A stretch of DNA of 64,000 bases, taken from Dermanyssus gallinae (lineage: Eukaryota; Arthropoda; Arachnida; Mesostigmata; Dermanyssidae). Shown piece after piece: positions 59,817 to 64,000 of this stretch (position 1 is its first letter; each line of letters starts with the position of its first letter). The notes under the pieces were generated by a model. The model ran no database searches and had not been told where the DNA came from. It saw only the letters and a program-made list of their open reading frames with translations. The translations under genes were made by a program, and so were the position numbers. The DNA is taken from contig QVRM01001482.1 of the NCBI GenBank assembly GCA_003439945.1, positions 88,198 to 152,197 on the forward strand, written 5' to 3'.

Positions 59817-61129
59817 CGCTCAGATTTCCTGGTAGCCATCTTAACGGAGATGACCGCCTCTATTTCGGCATTCGATCTCAAGAACAACACGGCTTCAGGC
59901 GGCACAAGTCAACATCCACAGCATGCGGCGAACTTCTAGATGAGATAACTTCATCGTTGCAGAAAAAGCGGCGGCCACTGCACGCCGTCTTCGTGGACCT
60001 AAAGTCCGCGTTTGACGTGGCACCTAGGGACACCGTGTTGGAGAAACTCGCCCGCTTCGGCATCGGCCGACCACTGCTCACCCTCCTGGCATCGATTCTC
60101 CAACCCAACTCTATCGCTCTGGATGATGGAGTCTGTGAGCATCCGCCATTCCTCCAGACCACGGGGTACCCCCAGGGGGACAACCTGAGTTTTCTGCTCT
60201 TTGCTGTTCTCCTAAGCGACCTGCCCGCCCTTGTCAAGGAGCTGTATCCCATGGTGGGCATTCTTTTATATGCGGACGACATCGTCATGTTTAGTCGCAT
60301 CAGGCGGGACCTCCAGGCTTCCATCAAGGTGCTGGAGAAGTACTGTGACAACAACGGCATGTGTGTGAACGCGTCGAAGACCAAGGCTGTCAAGTTCAGG
60401 GCAGGAGGCGCCCTCGCCTCTCACGATCGTCTTTGACTACGCAACTCGCCCATTGAGTATGTGAGCAACTTCTGCTACCTGGGGGTGATCTTCTCCAGCA
60501 GGGGTGTGTGCTTTAGCAAGCATATCACCGAGCGCGTGTCAAAGAGCGTCGTGGCTATGGCGACGATCGGCGAGCCACAGAAGCTCTCACTGTCGACCGC
60601 CCTTCAACTCTTCCACCTCAAGGTATCTTCGGTTGCCTCCTATGGAATCGATGTCATCTGGGAGCACCTGTCGGCACATCAGCTGGACCAACTGGACAAG
60701 GTCAAAGCAACGTTCTTGAAGAGAGTCTTGGGCTTACCGCGGAACGCCCAGAACCGACTGGTGTACGCGTTGGCCGGGACAGGACCATACCTAGAGGATC
60801 TCGTGCCACGCTTCCAGCTCCGGCCCACACCTGCTCTTCAATCGTTCAGGACTACCTTCGCAGAGAAGATGCGCGACATCCCCACGGATTTCTACCGAAC
60901 TCGAGCCATGACATCCTCTGCTTGGAAGGAACCCCTGCAGGACCTCCGACATGTCATCACTCGATACGCTGTGCATGGCCTCCATCACCAGCTTTGTTCG
61001 CGAAGAGACTTTCATGAGCCGCAAGCAACCTGTATATGTAGACATTGCCTTCAGCATTGCCCCCGATATCATTTCGAGGGGTGCCAGAGCTTCGATAGCC
61101 TACGACGGTTGGCAAGGGAAAGTGACTAA
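59816..61129 (+). pseudogene. LINE reverse transcriptase, one in-frame stop
   Basis: The protein copies the element's RNA into DNA at the insertion site. In order: QHGFRRHKSTSTACGELLDE (RT fingers), VFVDLKSAFD (motif A, catalytic Asp), TTGYPQGDNLSFLLF (motif B), LLYADDIVMF (motif C; YADD at 60269-60280), then FCYLGVIFSSRG and LGLPRNAQNRLVYALAGTGP (thumb and connection), and a C-terminal CICRHCLQHCPRYHFEGC Cys/His motif. The frame is open over about 437 codons except for one TGA at 60434-60436, with no frameshift, so the copy is young or conserved. It ends ...RRLARESD. The N-terminal endonuclease is lost. The Cys/His tail and FHEPQ phrase link it with the fragments at 43.3 and 61.4 kb. Confidence 0.93.
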
Positions 61130-61195
61130 TTAACCATTGTTTTTAACCATTGTTTTTAAATCATATAACATGTAATATACCTTTTTGGTCAATAA
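59816..61195 (+). mobile_element. 5'-truncated LINE, nearly open RT-to-tail frame
   Basis: Begins at the edge of an (AT)n array, already inside the RT domain, so the 5' end (endonuclease and any ORF1) is missing. The coding part is described separately. After the stop at 61129 comes a short 3' UTR with a duplicated TTAACCATTGTTTTTAA phrase and a tail region near GGTCAATAAATGAGAAGATG. No long poly(A) is seen. The exact 3' edge is uncertain. Confidence 0.9.
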
Positions 61196-61379
61196 ATGAG
61201 AAGATGAAATACCGGGGCTTGGCAATGGAGACACGAGAATTAAAGAGACAAAATTCCATGAGATGAAACTCTTATGAAAATTATATTCAAGAAAGAAAGA
61301 GTTCTAGAAAGGGTCGATTGTAGCTTGTCACCTACCCGTTGGTTCACAGCGCAGGATATCAATAATCGTGTGGAGCAGG
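61196..61379. other. Junction between LINE fragments
   Basis: Sequence around 61230-61300 is A-rich and has no recognised content. Confidence 0.4.
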
Positions 61380-61705
61380 GAAAGTCACCGAGGTCTCGGC
61401 AGAGGTAGCGCAGCTAGATTCACCAGGGAGCTTTGGATGGATTGGTATGCACTAGCCGGCACGTGTACAAAAGGTACATTGTGCATGGCTATCATCACTT
61501 GGTATTTCACCAAGTTGGTGATCAATGTCGTTGCCGCTTCTGCTGGCAGATATGCGCTAAGTACCACGCAGCGAGCTGCCAGACGCGTCGGCGATCTTTG
61601 CGTTTTTTCGCCAAGCGGGACGGTCGCTGAAGTGTTTAAATTAGGTATAATGACGACTTTATTGAATTTATGTACTATCTTGAAATGCAAAATTATTGCG
61701 AAATA
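61380..61705 (+). mobile_element. LINE C-terminal fragment (Cys/His tail)
   Basis: The frame near 61433-61630 reads RHVYKRYIVHGYHH and then CRCRFCWQICAKYHAASC. The first phrase lines up with RHVITRYAVHGLHH of the LINE just upstream and the second with its CICRHC...YHFEGC tail. It is a 3'-end fragment of the same or a sister family, with a 3' end near GAAATAAACAATATG. RT is missing. Confidence 0.75.
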
Positions 61706-61764
61706 AACAATATGTATGTCTGTCATACAGGCTAACCCAAATACTGTGAAATGCTAAAGCCCCG

Positions 61765-62700
61765 CATGTATTCTACGCTGACGATCTTATCATAATGGCC
61801 AAGTCAAGACCACACCTACAGTTTTACCTGAATGAAATGAGCCAATGGTGCGCACAGTATGAGCTGACAATTAATGTATTCAAGACAAAAAATTCTACGA
61901 TTTTCCCGAGAAGATTGATACGCCAGTTTGAATATATCATCAAGGTCAATAACCAAAATATCATTATTATTATTAGTAAGTCAATTTAGCTTTCTCGGGG
62001 TAACCTTGACCCCGGACTACTTTTACGAAGCACATAGAGAACAGACGTGCAAAAGGAAATCGGCCATGACGGTACTCGGGCATCTTACGCAGATTGACAC
62101 TAAGACTGGAAATGAACCTTTTTAAGATAAAAATTGCTTCAATTATAACTTACTGCCTTCAGGCCAGTGCACCAAACATAACCTTAGACACCATGCAATA
62201 GATAGACAATATAAAACCTGATTTGGTGAAGTATATGCTCAGACTGGCCGCGCAACGCATCGACAACCTTGGCGCTGGAACTATGCCAAGAGCGAAGCTT
62301 TGTGTAAGAATTTATTCTGGCAAATACGATTTCAGCGCGCTGGTCGTAGAGCAATTTCCCGCCTACTGAGAAAAACGTAAATTGAACTTTGCCATAAAGA
62401 GGTTTACCGACAGTCCTGCATTCACGACAGGCCGTTGGAAGCAGGAATGCAAGCAAACAGATGTACTCTGTACAGTACTCCGTAGACTAACCTGGCATGG
62501 CTACCACTAATATATGTGCCTAAAAAGGTAATGCTTTGAAATTGAAGACTGTGTATGTAAATATTGTGGCACGTCTAATATTGACTGATACCACATACTG
62601 CAATGCAAGGAAATGGAAGCTGGTTCGATGCATACAGTAGTGAAAGATGTTATCAGCCGACATGTAATATCTACCAATTTCTGGTGAAATAAACTTGTAT
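61765..62700 (+). mobile_element. LINE fragment with RT motif C and Cys/His tail, broken
   Basis: Starts HVFYADDLIIMAKSRPHLQ (FYADD at 61771-61785), which includes the two catalytic Asp residues, and continues to about 61986. A frameshift leads to FSFLGVTLTPDYFYEAHREQ near 61990-62040. Farther on, CVCKYCGTSNIDCYHILQC (around 62550-62610) is the C-terminal Cys/His motif. Stops and frame changes lie between. It ends at GAAATAAACTTGTATATATA near 62700. Third LINE piece in a row on the same strand. Confidence 0.8.
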
Positions 62701-62853
62701 ATATAGATGCATTTAAGTTTAAGCAGTTTGCCCAATATTGCTGGAATGCCATCGCAGCAATTGCTATAAGTCTAACCTAAGTCCACATTTATATATATAT
62801 ATATATATTAATCACGCCGTGACATGTGTGAAAGTTGAATTCAATTGTTTCAG
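62701..62853. other. Spacer with short AT array
   Basis: AT array at 62791-62808, then sequence ending in a good acceptor-like AATTGTTTCAG at 62843-62853. Confidence 0.5.
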
Positions 62854-63048
62854 TCAACAAAGGAAGTTAAGCCGAGGATTTGCGTAATGTGCTCGGAGGC
62901 CACCGACATTGTTTTCACCGATTTCGGATACATCGTCCGTGGTGTTCCCCGATCTGTACGGTTTTCCGGTTCCGATGACATGAGACGAGCAAGTCACATA
63001 GTATTGTCCTATTGCTATGACAACTGCTGCCGGCCGCGCTGTGCTTAA
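62854..63048 (+). CDS. Weak candidate terminal exon
   Basis: After AATTGTTTCAG, an acceptor-like signal, the frame stays open for 64 codons to a TAA at 63046-63048. The translation has mixed, protein-like composition and cysteines (ICVMCSEATD, then YCYDNCCRPRCA) but no domain I recognise. It cannot follow the Kazal exon directly: that exon ends in phase 1, while this frame needs phase 0. It might belong to another gene or be chance. Confidence 0.25.
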   Translation, partial: STKEVKPRICVMCSEATDIVFTDFGYIVRGVPRSVRFSGSDDMRRASHIVLSYCYDNCCRPRCA

Positions 63049-64000
63049 ATATTAGCGTTCGCATTATGTGGGGCAGCATTACTCTACGCACGTTCTCGTA
63101 TCCTTACTGTTGTTGTTGTTGCCGCTAATGTTGTCGTTCTTCTAGTGTTAATGTTGTTGATTTGTTTTTGTTGTTGTCGCCGTTGTTAACGTTATTTTTC
63201 GCCCAGATTTGCCTAGTTATCGTTATTGGTGTCATCATTATCATCACCTGCGTCGCTGTCTTCAGTTGTATTTAGCCTTGTCCTTTCGACAAGGGGGCTT
63301 CACACTCAGACACACGCATACACATACATACACGTCTACACACACGCAGAACCCGCCGCGCTTACAGCGCAGGACATACAGCTTCCGTAGGCGCATAAAG
63401 CCTGACGCAACCGCCAGCAGGGCCGCCGCCAGTTGGGCCGGCCCGTAGAGCCACTGTTCGTCATTAGCTACAAAATGAGTCTATTACTCGACGTTTATAC
63501 GTGCGTTTATATGTACGTTCGCGCTGTGTCGTGGTCCCACGACAACGACGTTGTTGTTGCTGTTGTCGGCGTCGTCCGTCGTCATCGTCATCGTCGTTGT
63601 TGTTTCCCCCTCGGCGCCCCCTTCTGCCTCACGTTTCCCAATTTCCCCACTTCTGATCTCCTTCCGTAAACGTATTGCACGAGGAACGAGGCTGGTACGT
63701 TTGTATGTATGCATGAATGTTTGCAGACATACCTTCCTCAAGCCTATCCGTCCACCTGCCTATGTGCATTTCTGTCTGTCTATCCGTCTGTCCGTCGGTA
63801 TGTCTGTTTCGGTACACCTCCCCGTACGTCTGTCGGGCCGTTCGCACGAACATCCCCGTTCGTACATTCATACGTGAATGAATGGACGTTCGCCATTGTA
63901 CGAAAACCCCACCGCTTTCCGGCGGTGCCGCTGGGCGGCCACCAACGACGGATCGTCTCCCTTCCCGTCGCCCCCCGTCCGTCCGTCTAGGTAGAAACCG
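63049..64000. other. Non-coding, repeat-rich end of window
   Basis: TTG-type triplets near 63106-63185, CA-rich DNA near 63305-63345, GTC/GTT triplets near 63545-63605 and repeated GTCTGTC phrases near 63770-63835. No gene is recognised. Confidence 0.5.

Noticed and set aside
1..64000. CRISPR arrays, prokaryotic operons, phage or plasmid features
   Set aside because: No regular repeat-spacer arrays and no bacterial-type gene density; splice signals, SINEs and LINEs show animal nuclear DNA.

Overview
This is an animal nuclear sequence with almost no protein-coding content. Three things point to an arthropod: the tail of a LINE of the R1 type (a group known mainly from arthropods), tRNA-derived SINEs, and an agrin-like follistatin/Kazal exon bounded by splice signals. 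A mite, tick or other arachnid would fit, but the sequence alone does not settle the species. No operons, ribosome binding sites, CRISPR arrays, phage or plasmid genes were seen. The window reads as intron and intergenic DNA.

Layout. 1-1.8 kb: a GC-rich start, then AT-rich DNA with an (AT)n tract. About 2.1-5.45 kb: a heavily decayed LINE on the + strand. 5.5-18 kb: non-coding DNA, rich in microsatellites, with SINE family A copy 1 at 13.85-14.02 kb. 18.4-20.15 kb: a possible decayed retroelement first ORF on the - strand. 20.2-34 kb: GC-richer mosaic DNA full of TTG/CAA, GAT and CT repeats, with exact short palindromes near 26.2 and 26.55 kb. 34.065-35.655 kb: a complete Tc1-type DNA transposon with 266-bp terminal inverted repeats and a transposase broken by one stop and one frameshift. 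36.1-36.3 kb: a 101-bp tandem duplication. 37.3-47.7 kb: repeat-rich non-coding DNA with a LINE tail at 43.3 kb. 47.74-47.90 kb: SINE A copy 2. 49.04-49.25 kb: the Kazal exon. 50.65-50.87 kb: a weak transposase-like fragment. 53.03-53.86 kb: an R1-type LINE 3' end on the - strand with poly(A). 55.93-56.08 and 59.35-59.51 kb: two copies of SINE family B. 59.8-62.7 kb: three LINE pieces in the same orientation, the first with a nearly open RT-to-tail reading frame. 62.85-63.05 kb: a weak candidate exon.

The parts do not form a pathway. The coherent picture is of an arthropod gene (a secreted or matrix protein) with large introns filled by retroelements, one DNA transposon and very many dinucleotide and trinucleotide repeats. 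The clearest points of interest are the long-TIR Tc1 element, two SINE families each with a shared non-tRNA tail, LINE tails ending in a Cys/His motif, exact short palindromes that look like template-switch scars, and (AT)n tracts flanked by direct duplications.
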